A stretch of 64,000 nt of DNA. Origin: Nocardia bhagyanarayanae (GTDB taxonomy: Bacteria; Actinomycetota; Actinomycetes; Mycobacteriales; Mycobacteriaceae). Positions 8,487 to 19,620 of this stretch are shown piece by piece. The stretch lies in the NCBI RefSeq assembly GCF_006716565.1, contig NZ_VFPG01000001.1, forward strand, positions 2,356,001-2,420,000, read 5' to 3'. Within the stretch, counting starts at the first letter, position 1; the number at the start of each line of letters is the position of its first letter. Under the pieces are notes generated by a model, which saw only the letters and a list, made by a program, of their open reading frames with translations, ran no database searches and had not been told where the DNA came from. A program made the translations under genes and the position numbers.

Positions 8487-9643
8487 AGACCCAACTCCCG
8501 TCCGATCAGCATCAGCTGCACCTCCGTCGTGCCCTCGCCGATTTCCAGGATCTTGCTGTCGCGGTAATGCCTGGCCACAGCGTATTCGTTCATGAAGCCG
8601 TTGCCACCGAAGATCTGGGTGGCGTCGCGGGCGTTGTCCATCGCGGCCTCGCTGGCCACCAGCTTGGCGATGGAGGCCTGCTTCTTGAACGGCTTGCCCG
8701 CGAGCATCAGCGCCGCGGCGTCGTAGTAGGCGGTGCGCGCGGCGTGCGCGCGGGTCTCCATGCGGGCGATCTTGAACGCGATGGCCTGGTTGCGGCCGAT
8801 GGGTTGGCCGAACGCGAGCCGTTCCTTGGCGTAGCGCACGCTCTCGTCGACGCAGCCCTGGGCCGCGCCCACCGACAGCGCGGCGATCGCGATCCGGCCC
8901 TCGTCCAGGATGCGCAGGAAGTTGGCGTAGCCGCGGCCGCGCTCGCCGAGCAGGTTCTCCGCGGGGACGCGCACGTCGGTGAGGCTCAGCGGGTGGGTGT
9001 CCGAGGCGTTCCAGCCGACCTTGTTGTAGGCGGGCTCGGCGACGAAGCCGGGGGTGTCGGTCGGCACCAGGATGGTGGAGATCTCCTTCTTGCCGCCGGT
9101 CGTGCCGGTCACCGCGGTCACCGTGACGAGCTTGGTGATGTTCGTGCCGGAGTTGGTGATGAACTGCTTGCGGCCGTTGATGATCCACGTGCCGTCGTCC
9201 AGCACGGCCTTCGTGGTGGTGCCGCCCGCGTCGCTGCCCGCGTCCGGCTCGGTGAGCCCGAACGCCGCGAGGGAGCGTCCGCTGGTCAGCTGCGGCAGCC
9301 ACTCCTGCTTCTGCTTGTCGTCGCCGAAGCGGTAGATCGGCATGGCGCCGAGCGAGACGCCCGCTTCCAGCGTGATGGCGACGCTCTGGTCGACCTTGCC
9401 GAGTTCCTCGAGCGCGAGGCACAGCGCGAAGTAGTCGCCGCCCATGCCGCCGTACTCCTCCGGGAAGGGCAGGCCGAACAGGCCCATATCGGCCATGCCC
9501 GAGACGACCTCGTACGGGAAGGTGTGGTTGGCGTCGTGCTCGGCGGCGACGGGAGCGACCACCTGCTTGGCGAAATCGCGGACCGTCAGGGCCAGATCGC
9601 GGTAGTCCTCGGGCAGCGTGCCGGTGGACAGGAAGTCGGTCAT
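8483..9643 (-). CDS. Acyl-CoA dehydrogenase, probable isovaleryl-CoA dehydrogenase (FadE19-like)
   Basis: A 386-residue FAD enzyme of normal length. Visible signatures are [15 protein letters not shown] (FAD/substrate motif), the [14 protein letters not shown] strand, [29 protein letters not shown], and a C-terminal [12 protein letters not shown] with the family's catalytic-base region. ATG 9643 overlaps the stop of the biotin carboxylase gene by 4 bases. In this operon it should oxidise isovaleryl-CoA to 3-methylcrotonyl-CoA, the substrate of the carboxylase encoded just upstream. A short branched-chain acyl-CoA substrate is inferred from context. Confidence 0.9.
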   Translation of the reverse strand: MTDFLSTGTLPEDYRDLALTVRDFAKQVVAPVAAEHDANHTFPYEVVSGMADMGLFGLPFPEEYGGMGGDYFALCLALEELGKVDQSVAITLEAGVSLGAMPIYRFGDDKQKQEWLPQLTSGRSLAAFGLTEPDAGSDAGGTTTKAVLDDGTWIINGRKQFITNSGTNITKLVTVTAVTGTTGGKKEISTILVPTDTPGFVAEPAYNKVGWNASDTHPLSLTDVRVPAENLLGERGRGYANFLRILDEGRIAIAALSVGAAQGCVDESVRYAKERLAFGQPIGRNQAIAFKIARMETRAHAARTAYYDAAALMLAGKPFKKQASIAKLVASEAAMDNARDATQIFGGNGFMNEYAVARHYRDSKILEIGEGTTEVQLMLIGRELGL

Positions 9644-11684
9644 TCGGAAGTTCCTTCTCGATCGGAGGTATTCGATTCGGCGACGATGCGAGCCAGCGGC
9701 TGGTCGAGGCGCACCTGGGCGCCCGGCTCGACCAGCACTTCGACCACGCCCGCGACCGGCGCGGTGAGCGTGTGCTCCATCTTCATCGCCTCGACCACGA
9801 CGACGGGCGCGCCCGCCGCCACCGTCGCGCCGGAGGTCACCGGGACGGCGATCACCGAACCCGGCATGGGACTGCGTATTTCGGCGTCACCGACGTGTTC
9901 GCCGCCGCCTCGGACGTTGACCTCGGCGACCTCGCGCAGCACCGAGACGCCCGCGGGACCCGCCACCCAGAGTTGTCCGTCGTGCTCGGCCACCCGGTAG
10001 TCGCGGCGCACGTCGTCCAGGGTCAGGGTCAGCACACCGCTTTCCGCGGTGTCCGCCACGAAAGAGGCCGACAGCGTGCGGGATTCGCCGTCGCCGACCT
10101 GGACACGAGCCGCTTCTGGGCGGCCGGTGAGGTAGACGTGCTCGGTCCGGTCGCCGCCCGCGAGCCGGATCGGCGTCGGCGCGTGGACGCCGACCCGCCA
10201 GCCGGACGGGATGTCCCACGGATCGTTCGCGTCGGCGGGCCAGCGGCGCAGCCAGTGGTAGGCGGACGCGACGACGAATTCCTCGTCGCGCACCGGCTCG
10301 GGCCGGAAATCGCCGACCCTGCGGTCGAGCAGGCCGGTGTCGAGTCGTCCCGCCGCCACGTCCGGGTCGGCGAGCAGGAAGCGCAGGAACTCGACATTGC
10401 TCGTGACACCGAGCAGCACGGTGTCGGCCAGCGCGCGGTCCAGCGCGCCGAGCGCGGCGGCGCGATCCGGGCCGTGCGCGATGACCTTGGAGAGCATCGG
10501 GTCGTAATCGCTGCCGACCACCGTGCCGACGCGCAGACCCGAATCCACCCGCACGCCAGGGGCTTCCGGCTCCACAAGTTCCAGCACGGTGCCGCCGGTG
10601 GGCAGGAATCCGCGGCCGGGGTCCTCGGCGTAGACGCGCGCCTCGATGGCATGGCCGGTGAGGCGGATCTCGTCCTGGCGCGCGCCGATCTTCTGGCCCG
10701 CGGCGATCCTGACCTGGCACTCCACCAGATCGACGCCGGTCACCAGCTCGGTGACCGGATGCTCGACCTGCAGCCTGGTGTTCATCTCCATGAAGAAGAA
10801 CTCGTCCGGCCGGTCGGCGGAGACGATGAACTCGACCGTGCCGGCGCCGACGTAGTTCACGCTGCGCGCGGTGTTGCAGGCGGCGGCGCCGATGCGCGCC
10901 CTGGTGTCCGCGTCCAGCAGCGGGGAGGGCGCTTCCTCGATCACCTTCTGGTGCCTGCGCTGCAAGCTGCATTCGCGCTCGCCGAGGTGCAGCACGTTGC
11001 CGTATTGGTCGGCCAGGATCTGCACCTCGATGTGGCGCGGCCGGGTGACGAACCGCTCCAGGAACAGTGTGTCGTCGCCGAACGCCGCGCCCGCCTCGCG
11101 CCGCGCGCTGACCAGCGCGGCGGGCAGCAGCGCCGGATCCTCGACCAGGCGCATGCCCTTGCCTCCGCCGCCCGCCGACGGCTTGACCAGCACCGGGTAG
11201 CCGATCTCGGCGGCCGCGGCGATCAGCTCGTCGTCGGTGAGGCCGGGCTTGGCGATGCCCGGGACCACCGGGACGTCGAAGGCCGCGACCGTGTTCTTGG
11301 CGGCGATCTTGTCGCCCATGATCTCGATGGCGCGGGCGGGTGGACCGAGGAACACGATGCCCGCCTCGGCCAGCGCGGCCGCGAAAGCGGCGTTCTCCGA
11401 AAGGAATCCGTAGCCGGGATGCACGGCTTGCGCGCCGGTGCGCACCGCGGCCGCCACGACTTTGTCGATGTCCAGGTAACTCTCGCGGGCGGGCGCCGGG
11501 CCGAGCCGTACGGCGGTGTCCGCCTCGACGACGTGCCTGGCCCCGGCGTCGGCGTCGCTGTAGACGGCGACCGAGCGAATACCCATGGCGCGCAGGGTGC
11601 GGATGACGCGCACCGCGATCTCGCCGCGATTGGCGACGAGCACGGTGTCGAAACCGACGGGGTGGGATTTGTTCAGCATGGTCA

Positions 11685-11685
<1 letters not shown>
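9640..11685 (-). CDS. accA1: Biotin-dependent acyl-CoA carboxylase alpha subunit (AccA1-like)
   Basis: A 681-residue protein. Biotin carboxylase comes first: [23 protein letters not shown]-grasp loop [32 protein letters not shown]. The linker follows, then a C-terminal biotin carrier domain with the lysine to be biotinylated in EAMKMEH and partner motif [10 protein letters not shown]. It carboxylates biotin with ATP and bicarbonate for transfer by the beta subunit encoded upstream. The start is ATG 11685, sharing one base with the preceding TGA; ATG 11679 is the alternative. With the adjacent AccD1 it most likely forms 3-methylcrotonyl-CoA carboxylase, as Rv2501c/Rv2502c do. Confidence 0.92.
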
Positions 11686-13277
<1,592 letters not shown>

Positions 13278-13289
13278 CACGTCCGCCGT

Positions 13290-13335
13290 CCAGTTAGTCG
13301 CCGATAACTGGAATTCAGGTTAATATCGATTAACC
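13290..13335. promoter_or_regulatory. Two palindromes between accD1 and the divergent tetR gene
   Basis: CCAGTTA (13290-13296), 8 bases and TAACTGG (13305-13311) form one inverted repeat. GGTTAATATCGATTAACC (13318-13335) is a perfect palindrome. Both contain TTA/TAA cores and occupy the shared promoter of the leucine operon and its TetR gene, so they are the natural operator candidates for that regulator. Confidence 0.65.
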
Positions 13336-13366
13336 GAGTTGTCCAGATCGGGTGAAAGGAGCGGGT

Positions 13367-13969
13367 GTGACCGGCACGGAAGCTGTGACACTCACCCGCC
13401 GCGAGCAGCTGAAGGCGGAGCGGCGCAAGCAATTGCTGGAGGCGGGGGCGCGGCTCATCGCGGAGCGGGGCTTCCTCGGCGTGCGGCTCGACGACCTCGG
13501 CGCGGCCGTCGGCATCAGCGGCCCCGCGGTCTACCGGCACTTCCCGAACAAGGAGGCGCTGCTGGTCGAGCTGCTGGTCGGGGTCAGTCAGCGGCTGCTG
13601 GCGGGCGGCCGGGCCGTCGTGGTCGGCGCGAACTCCGCCGAGGCCGCGCTGGAAGGTCTGGTCGACTTCCACCTGGACTTCGCGTTCGGCGAGCCCGAGC
13701 TCATCCGCATCCAGGACCGGGACCTGGACAACGTGCCCGCCGGACCGCGGCGCGAGCTGCGGCGCACCCAGCGCCAGTACGTCGAGGTCTGGGTGGAGGT
13801 GCTGCGCAAGCTGCATCCCCGGCTGCCCGAGGAGGGCGCGCGGGTGCAGGCGCACGCCGCGTTCGGCCTGCTCAACTCGACCCCGCACAGCGCGCCGCCC
13901 GCGACCGCGAGCAAGGCGCGGCCGATCCTGCGCGAGATGGCGCTGTCGGCGCTGAACCGAACCGGCTGA
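13367..13969 (+). CDS. TetR family regulator of the leucine-degradation operon
   Basis: A 200-residue TetR protein. The N-terminal HTH is GFLGVRLDDLGAAVGISGPA followed by VYRHFPNKEALLVELL; the C-terminal ligand domain ends with ARPILREMALSALNRTG. The start is GTG 13367 with AAAGGAG five bases upstream; the GTG at 13352 lacks a ribosome site. It is divergent from accD1 and matches Rv2506 in position. It probably represses the operon until an acyl-CoA intermediate accumulates; the ligand is an inference. Confidence 0.88.
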   Translation: MTGTEAVTLTRREQLKAERRKQLLEAGARLIAERGFLGVRLDDLGAAVGISGPAVYRHFPNKEALLVELLVGVSQRLLAGGRAVVVGANSAEAALEGLVDFHLDFAFGEPELIRIQDRDLDNVPAGPRRELRRTQRQYVEVWVEVLRKLHPRLPEEGARVQAHAAFGLLNSTPHSAPPATASKARPILREMALSALNRTG

Positions 13970-13989
13970 TCCCGCGCGGACCGACGCCC

Positions 13990-14736
13990 TCATCGAGCGC
14001 TCCACCCACCGTCCATGGTGTAGGAGGCGCCGGTGACCATGCCCGCGTGCGGGCCGGTGAGCCAGCCGACCAGGGCCGCGACCTCGTCGGGTTCGACGAG
14101 ACGCTTGATGGCGCTCTCGGTGAGCATGATCTTCTCGATCACCTGCTGTTCCGGGATGCCGTGTGTTCTGGCCTGATCGGCGATCTGCTTGTCCACCAAC
14201 GGTGTCCGGACGTATCCCGGGTCGACGCAGTTGCTGGTCACACCGTGCGGCCCGCCCTCGAGCGCGGTGACCTTGGACAGCCCTTCCAGCCCGTGCTTGG
14301 CCGTCACATAGGCGGCCTTGAACGCCGAGGCGCGCAGCCCGTGCACCGACGAGATGTTGACGATGCGCCCGAAACCGTTGCGGTACATGTGCGGCAGCGC
14401 CGCGCGGACGAGCAGGAACGGCGCTTCGACCATCAGGGTGAGGATGTCGCGGAACTGCGCGGGCGGGAAGTCCTCGATCGGATGGATGCGCTGGATTCCG
14501 GCGTTGTTCACCAGCACATCCACCTCGAGGCGCAGGTCTTCGAGCGCCGCGACGTCGAGAAGGTCGACCTGCCACGGCTTTCCGCCGATCTCGTCGGCCA
14601 GCTTCCGTGCGCCGTCGCCGTCGATGTCGGCCACGGTGACCTCCGCGCCGCGCGCCGCGAGTTCCCGCGCGCAGGCCGCGCCGATGCCGCTCGCGCCGCC
14701 GGTGACCAGGGCGCGCCGTCCGAGTAGGTCGGTCAT
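13990..14736 (-). CDS. 3-Hydroxybutyrate dehydrogenase (SDR family)
   Basis: A 248-residue classical short-chain dehydrogenase. It shows the cofactor loop TGGASGIGAACA, NNAG (VLVNNAGIQRIHP), the catalytic Ser in NISSVHG and the Tyr/Lys pair in AYVTAKHG. The IQRIHPIEDFP and SNCVDPGYVRTPLVDKQI stretches are typical of D-3-hydroxybutyrate dehydrogenase (3-hydroxybutyrate + NAD to acetoacetate). ATG 14736 overlaps the stop of the transporter gene by 4 bases, so import and oxidation are coupled. The acetoacetate produced could be activated by the synthetase at 5214. Confidence 0.85.
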   Translation of the reverse strand: MTDLLGRRALVTGGASGIGAACARELAARGAEVTVADIDGDGARKLADEIGGKPWQVDLLDVAALEDLRLEVDVLVNNAGIQRIHPIEDFPPAQFRDILTLMVEAPFLLVRAALPHMYRNGFGRIVNISSVHGLRASAFKAAYVTAKHGLEGLSKVTALEGGPHGVTSNCVDPGYVRTPLVDKQIADQARTHGIPEQQVIEKIMLTESAIKRLVEPDEVAALVGWLTGPHAGMVTGASYTMDGGWSAR

Positions 14737-16091
14737 CGAGCGGTCACCTCGGCGTCGGCCCGGTCGACCGCCTGCAGGTCGAGACCGCGGGTCTCCCTGG
14801 CGAAGAGCACGGCCACCGCCGTGACGGCCGCGGCGCCCGCCAGGTACCACGCGATCGGCACCGAGGAGTCGAAGCTGTCGAGCAGCCGGACCGCGATGAT
14901 CGGCGCGAGCGAGCCCGCCACGATGGAGGTGACCTGATAGCCGAGGGACACACCGGAATAGCGCATCCGGGTGGGGAACATCTCCGCCATGATCGCGGGC
15001 TGGGCCGCGTACATCAGCGCGTGGAAGACCAGCCCGACGATGATCGCCGACATGATGACCAGGTGGTTTCCGCTGTCCATCATCGGGAAGGCGAAGAAGC
15101 CCCAGGTGCCCGCGGTGAGCGCGCCGACGAGGTACACCGGCCGCCTGCCGAATCGGTCGGACAGGTGCCCGGCCAACGGGATCGCCGCGAAGTGCACCGC
15201 GTGCGCCGCAAGCAGCCACCACAGGATGGTCTTCGTGTCCGCGCCGACGTGCACCTTCAGGTACGTGATGGAGAACGTGACCACCAGGTAGTACATGATG
15301 TTCTCGCCGAAGCGCAGGCCCATCGCGGTGAAAACCCCTCGCGGATAACGCTTCAGCACCTCGACCACGCTGAACGAGGTCGCCTTGATCTGTTCGGCCT
15401 CGCGCTGCGCCTCCAGGAAGATCGGCGCGTCGGTGACCTTGGTGCGGATGTAGTAGCCGACCAGGACCACCACCGCCGACAGCCAGAACGCGACCCGCCA
15501 GCCCCAGGACAGGAACGCGGCGTCCGACAGCGTCGAGGTCAACGCGAGCAGCACGACCGTGGCCAGCAGATTGCCCGCGGGCACGCCCGCTTGCGGCCAG
15601 CTCGCCCAGAAGCCGCGACTGCGGTTGGGGCTGTGCTCGGCGACGAGCAGCACCGCGCCGCCCCATTCGCCGCCCACCGCGAAGCCCTGGATGAAGCGCA
15701 GCGTCACCAGCAGCGCGGGCGCCCAGTAGCCGATCTGCGCGAAGGTTGGCAGACAGCCCATGAGGAACGTCGCGCTGCCGACCAGCAGCAGACTGAACTG
15801 CAGCAGCTTCTTGCGGCCGTAGCGATCGCCGAAGTGTCCGAAGACGATGCCGCCGAGCGGTCGCGCGGCGAAGCCGACCGCGTAGGTGACGAACGCGGCG
15901 AGAATCGCGTCCAGGTCGCTGGTCCCCTTGGCGAAGAACACCTTGCTGAACACCAGCGTGGCGGCCGTGCCGTAGAGGAAGAACTCGTACCATTCGACGA
16001 CCGTGCCCGCCATCGACGCGGAGACCACCCGCCGTAGGCCTGCGGGTGTGGGACTTGGATCGCTGTCTGTCGCGATTTCGCGCACGCTCAT
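14733..16091 (-). CDS. MFS transporter, metabolite:H+ symporter (MHS) type
   Basis: A 452-residue polytopic membrane protein with about 12 helices. MHS signatures include GTVVEWYEFFLYGTAATLVF, the loop FGHFGDRYGRKKLL, the RFIQGFAVGGEWGGAVLLVA helix, and the second-half loop GHLSDRFGRRPVY. The frame runs on upstream to 16931, but ATG 16091 has GGAGAG at the right distance and begins the recognisable family. It is co-transcribed with 3-hydroxybutyrate dehydrogenase, so an organic acid such as 3-hydroxybutyrate is the likely cargo (inference). Confidence 0.88.
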   Translation of the reverse strand: MSVREIATDSDPSPTPAGLRRVVSASMAGTVVEWYEFFLYGTAATLVFSKVFFAKGTSDLDAILAAFVTYAVGFAARPLGGIVFGHFGDRYGRKKLLQFSLLLVGSATFLMGCLPTFAQIGYWAPALLVTLRFIQGFAVGGEWGGAVLLVAEHSPNRSRGFWASWPQAGVPAGNLLATVVLLALTSTLSDAAFLSWGWRVAFWLSAVVVLVGYYIRTKVTDAPIFLEAQREAEQIKATSFSVVEVLKRYPRGVFTAMGLRFGENIMYYLVVTFSITYLKVHVGADTKTILWWLLAAHAVHFAAIPLAGHLSDRFGRRPVYLVGALTAGTWGFFAFPMMDSGNHLVIMSAIIVGLVFHALMYAAQPAIMAEMFPTRMRYSGVSLGYQVTSIVAGSLAPIIAVRLLDSFDSSVPIAWYLAGAAAVTAVAVLFARETRGLDLQAVDRADAEVTAR

Positions 16092-16215
16092 CGAACTCTC
16101 CTTCATGACGGTGACCACATCACCCCTCATCTGTGATGCGGCCCACACGCTTTGGCTGGGAACGAGTATTCGTGCAGATCTCTGTCGGTGGCAATGACCA
16201 GATGTGCACGACCAA

Positions 16216-16231
16216 TCTGCAAAGATGCAGA
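16216..16231. promoter_or_regulatory. Inverted repeat in the MFS/LysR divergent promoter
   Basis: TCTGCA-AAGA-TGCAGA ends two bases before the LysR start codon. LysR proteins usually bind such dyads in the divergent promoter and repress themselves. It is a candidate operator for the regulator at 16233. Confidence 0.4.
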
Positions 16232-16232
16232 C

Positions 16233-17159
16233 ATGAGTCCGGCTTCTCCCGGATTCGGCCGCCGTCCCAGCGCCGATGACCTGCTGGTGCTGCTCGCGGT
16301 GGGCCGATCCGGTCGCTTCGTGTCCGCCGCCGACGAGCTCGGCATCAACCACACCACCATCTCCCGCCGCATCGCCGCGCTCGAGGAAACCCTCGGCGGG
16401 CGCGTACTGACCCGGGTGACCGGCGGCTGGGAACTCACCGACCTCGGCCGCGACGCGCTGGCCGCCGCCGAGGCCGTCGAATCGGCGGTCAAGTCGCTCA
16501 CCGCGGACCCGGCCGGCAACCGGACGCTCGAGGGCGTCGTGCGCATCTCGGCCACCGACGGATTCAGCGCCTACCTCGCGGCGCCAGCGGTGGCGCAGGT
16601 GCAACGCAGGCATCCGAAGATCGCGGTCGAGATCGTGACCGCCACCCGCCGCGCTTCCCAGCAGCGGTCGGGACTGGACATCGAGGTCGTCGTGGGCGAG
16701 CCACAGGTCCACCGCGCCAAGGCGATTCGGCTCGCCGACTATCGGCTGGGGTTGTACGGCTCGCGACAATACTTGCGCGAGAACGGAATTCCCTCCGATA
16801 TCGATGATCTCGCCCGGTATCCGCTGGTCTACTTCATCGACTCCATGCTCCAAGTCGACGACCTCGACCTGGCCTCCAGCTTCGCCCCTTCCATGCGCGA
16901 ATCCATCTCCTCCACAAATGTTTTCGTGCACGTCGAGGCGACGCGCGCGGCGGCGGGGCTCGGGCTACTGCCCTGCTTCATGGCCGACCGCCACGACGAT
17001 CTGGTGCGGGTTCTGCGGGACGAGGTTTCGGTGCAGTTGGCGTACTGGTTGGTGACGCGCACCGAGACCTTGCGACGGCCGGAAGTGGCGGCGGTGGTGG
17101 ATGCGATTCGGGAAAGGGTGCGTGAGCAGCGGGGGATGCTGCTGGGAGAGGACGGGTAG
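16233..17159 (+). CDS. LysR family transcriptional regulator
   Basis: A 308-residue protein. The winged HTH covers residues about 15-75 (DLLVLLAVGRSGRFVSAADE, INHTTISRRIAALEETLGG), followed by the periplasmic-binding-like effector domain. The longer frame from 16152 would start inside the promoter; ATG 16233 gives the standard LysR N-terminus. It is divergent from the transporter/3-hydroxybutyrate dehydrogenase operon and probably controls it in response to the transported acid. Confidence 0.88.
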   Translation: MSPASPGFGRRPSADDLLVLLAVGRSGRFVSAADELGINHTTISRRIAALEETLGGRVLTRVTGGWELTDLGRDALAAAEAVESAVKSLTADPAGNRTLEGVVRISATDGFSAYLAAPAVAQVQRRHPKIAVEIVTATRRASQQRSGLDIEVVVGEPQVHRAKAIRLADYRLGLYGSRQYLRENGIPSDIDDLARYPLVYFIDSMLQVDDLDLASSFAPSMRESISSTNVFVHVEATRAAAGLGLLPCFMADRHDDLVRVLRDEVSVQLAYWLVTRTETLRRPEVAAVVDAIRERVREQRGMLLGEDG

Positions 17160-17189
17160 GAACTGATCCCAAGGTCGCGCCGGAAGCCG

Positions 17190-18053
17190 CTAGTGTCCGA
17201 GCACCTCGTCCATCGTCTTCGCGGTGGCGGCACGTTCGACCCAGCTGTTCAGCAGATCCGCATCGGTGCACGCACGGATGCGAGCTTCGGCTTCTTCCGG
17301 GATCCGGATGCGTCGGGCCCGCAGCATTGTCAGCAGTGCCCGGGCTTCGCCGCGGGCCTCGCCGCGGGCTTCGCCGCGCGCGTAGTACCGACGGGCGAAC
17401 TCGCTCTTGTACTCGTACGTGTCGGTCGTCATGAGGCTCTCCAGGAAGTGCCGGGCCGCCGGGGACATGACAGCGGCTACCAGGTCAAGATACATTTCAC
17501 CGTTCGGGGAGTCGAGCACGTGCTCGACCAGGGTCTTGAGGATCGCATCGCGTTCGGGCCGCCGCTGATACGAGATCGCCGACAGCACGGCGAGCTCGGG
17601 ATTGGCGGCGGCGGCCTCGGAGTCGGTGACCGCGGGAATATCGTTCGGTCCGACGACGAGGGGGCTGAGCGTGCACCCGGGCGCGATCGCGATGGGTCTG
17701 CGGCATCGGACTGCCGTGCGTTCGGTGGGGCAGATCACCAGCAGCGCCGTGCGGCAGCGCAGCCGGGCACGCAGCGTCGTCAAGTAGACGGGCCAGCTCC
17801 ACTGCTTGTCGGCATCCGGTTGTAGCTGGACCTCGACGATGACGGCCAGTACCGGTGCCGTGCCGGATGCCAGCACCACCACTGCGTCCGCCCGGTATTC
17901 GGTCGGGTCGATATCAGGGAAGTCACCGGAATCCAAACGAGCGTTGTCGAATTCGGGTAGCGGATCGTCCGACACGTAACCGAGCAGTTCGGCGGCAAGG
18001 CGTGGGCGTTGCCGGATCAGGTCGATCACTACTTCGTGCAGGGCGGTCGGCAT
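17190..18053 (-). CDS. Actinobacterial Rpn/PD-(D/E)XK nuclease-like protein of unknown role
   Basis: A 287-residue protein of a family widespread and multicopy in actinomycetes. The N-terminus HEVVIDLIRQRPRLAAELLG is followed by PTEYRADAVVVL and VLAVIVEVQLQPD, which resemble the D...ExQ/K core of PD-(D/E)XK nucleases, then SWPVYLTTLRARLRC. The C-terminal third has an ARGE tetrapeptide repeated about three times, encoded by 12-base DNA repeats (about 17340-17390), before a helical end. Rpn relatives act as recombination-promoting nucleases; that function is not shown here. The start is ATG 18053; GTG 18059 is possible, and neither has a good ribosome site. Confidence 0.65.
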   Translation of the reverse strand: MPTALHEVVIDLIRQRPRLAAELLGYVSDDPLPEFDNARLDSGDFPDIDPTEYRADAVVVLASGTAPVLAVIVEVQLQPDADKQWSWPVYLTTLRARLRCRTALLVICPTERTAVRCRRPIAIAPGCTLSPLVVGPNDIPAVTDSEAAAANPELAVLSAISYQRRPERDAILKTLVEHVLDSPNGEMYLDLVAAVMSPAARHFLESLMTTDTYEYKSEFARRYYARGEARGEARGEARALLTMLRARRIRIPEEAEARIRACTDADLLNSWVERAATAKTMDEVLGH

Positions 18054-18364
18054 GCGCACAGGCTATAACCGCACACCGACAGGTTCTCGAGGCGTGTGAT
18101 CGCTGGGAGTCCCTGGGCTGGAGTGGATTACGTCCCTGGCCTCGTTCGCGTGGAAGGGCACGGCCGTGGTGGAAAGTTCGCTGCTCGACTCGGATGCTGA
18201 ATCCGGTCGGAGATCGCGCGGGCACTCGGAAGGCGCGGTCGGAGGACGCGTGCCCACTTGTCTGGAACCTGTCGGTGCCTGCGCCCAGGCGTACCTCCCC
18301 CTTCCCTGCGGCATGCGCGTGCTAACGAAGGACTTCGCCCGGCGGCGGCCGTTAGGGTGGGCGC
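18054..18364. other. Intergenic gap without recognisable gene
   Basis: About 310 bases between two divergent genes. It presumably holds both promoters. I see no conserved protein text, tRNA or strong hairpin in it. Confidence 0.5.
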
Positions 18365-18790
18365 ATGACCTCTCTGTCGGATCCCAAGGTGCGCGAATTT
18401 CTCAACCACGGCACGCGGACGGGCAAGGTCGCCTTCGTGGCGGCGGACGGGCGTCCGATCGTCACGCCGGTGTGGTTTCTCGTCGAGGGCGAGGAGATCG
18501 TGTTCAACACCGGGAAGAACACGGCCAAGGGCAAGGCGTTCACGCGCGACGGCCGGGTCGCGCTGTGCGTCGATCTGGAGGAGCCGCCGTACGCGTCGAT
18601 CCAGATTCAGGGTGTGGTCACGATGTCCGAAGACCCGGACGAGTTGCTGCGCACCGCCACGGCGCTCGGTGGCCGGTACATGGGTGCGGATCGGGCCGAG
18701 GAGTTCGGGAAGCGCAACGGAGTGCCCGGGGAACTCGTGGTCCGGCTGCGCCCGACCAAGGTGATCGCGCACTTCGACGCGACGGCCTGA
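18365..18790 (+). CDS. PPOX-class F420-dependent oxidoreductase (split beta-barrel)
   Basis: A 141-residue flavin-reductase-like split-barrel protein. The pattern GKVAFVAADGRPIVTPVWFL, IVFNTGKNTAKGKAFTRDGR, CVDLEEPPYASIQIQGVV is typical of the Rv1155/Rv2991-type F420 or FMN binders in mycolata. The cofactor is probably F420; the substrate is unknown. ATG 18365 is the only sensible start. It ends 31 bases before cobM on the same strand, so read-through is possible but a functional link is not evident. Confidence 0.82.
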   Translation: MTSLSDPKVREFLNHGTRTGKVAFVAADGRPIVTPVWFLVEGEEIVFNTGKNTAKGKAFTRDGRVALCVDLEEPPYASIQIQGVVTMSEDPDELLRTATALGGRYMGADRAEEFGKRNGVPGELVVRLRPTKVIAHFDATA

Positions 18791-18821
18791 TACGGATTTC
18801 GCGCCACCTACACTGACCCGC

Positions 18822-19574
18822 ATGACCGTGCACTTCATCGGGGCCGGGCCGGGCGCCGCGGACCTGCTGACCGTGCGAGCGGTCACCCTCCTGCGCACCT
18901 CCCCGGTCTGTCTCTACGCGGGCACCTACCTGGACCCCGAGGTGCTGTCGCACTGCGCGCCCGACACCGAACTGATCGATACCCAGCGCCTCGACATCGA
19001 CCAGATCACCGCCCACCTGGTACGCGCCCACGAATCCGGCCGCGACGTGGCCCGGCTCTGCTCCGGCGACCCGTCCCTCTACTCGGCGCTCACCGAACAG
19101 ACCCGCCGCCTCGACGCCCACGGCATCCCCTGGGACGTCACCCCTGGCGTTCCCGCCTACGCCGCCGCGGCCGCCCTGCTCGGCACGGAACTAACCGTCC
19201 CCGAGCTCGTCCAATCGGTCGTGCTCACCCGCACCCAGGCCCGTTCCACCGCGATGCCGGAATCCGAGGCGCTGGCCAACTTCGCCCACACCCGCGCGAC
19301 CCTCGTCCTGCACCTGGCCATCACCCGCATCCGCACCTTGGCCGAGGAACTCGTCGCCGATTACGGAGCCGACTGCCCCGCCGCCGTCGTCTACCGGGCC
19401 AGCCAGCCCGAACAGCTCGTCCTGCGCGGCACCCTCGCCGACATCGCCGACCAAGTCGAAGCCGCAGACCTACGGCAGGCTGCCGTCATCCTCGTCGGCC
19501 GCGCCCTGACACCCGCTCTGAGCTGCACCGGTTCCCATCTCTACGACCCGGGACGCGACCGGCACTCGGTATAA
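18822..19574 (+). CDS. cobM: Precorrin-4 C11-methyltransferase
   Basis: A 250-residue SAM-dependent methyltransferase of the tetrapyrrole family. It has the N-terminal VHFIGAGPGAADLLTVRAV, the CobM-typical CLYAGTYLDPEVLSHCAPD and IDTQRLDIDQI, the RLCSGDPSLYSAL loop, and VTPGVPAYAAAAALLG. It methylates C11 of precorrin-4 in aerobic cobalamin synthesis. No other cob gene is in the window, so it is separated from the rest of the pathway here. Confidence 0.92.
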   Translation: MTVHFIGAGPGAADLLTVRAVTLLRTSPVCLYAGTYLDPEVLSHCAPDTELIDTQRLDIDQITAHLVRAHESGRDVARLCSGDPSLYSALTEQTRRLDAHGIPWDVTPGVPAYAAAAALLGTELTVPELVQSVVLTRTQARSTAMPESEALANFAHTRATLVLHLAITRIRTLAEELVADYGADCPAAVVYRASQPEQLVLRGTLADIADQVEAADLRQAAVILVGRALTPALSCTGSHLYDPGRDRHSV

Positions 19575-19620
19575 CGAAGATCGCGCGGTCACCGTTCGGT
19601 GTCCACAACGTCCGGGCGGT

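Noticed and set aside
16092-16931. N-terminal extension of the MFS transporter
   Set aside because: It runs antisense through the LysR gene; ATG 16091 has a good ribosome site and the normal MHS N-terminus.
17340-17390. Short DNA repeats as a CRISPR-like or minisatellite array
   Set aside because: They are 12-base in-frame repeats encoding ARGE inside a protein gene, with no spacers.
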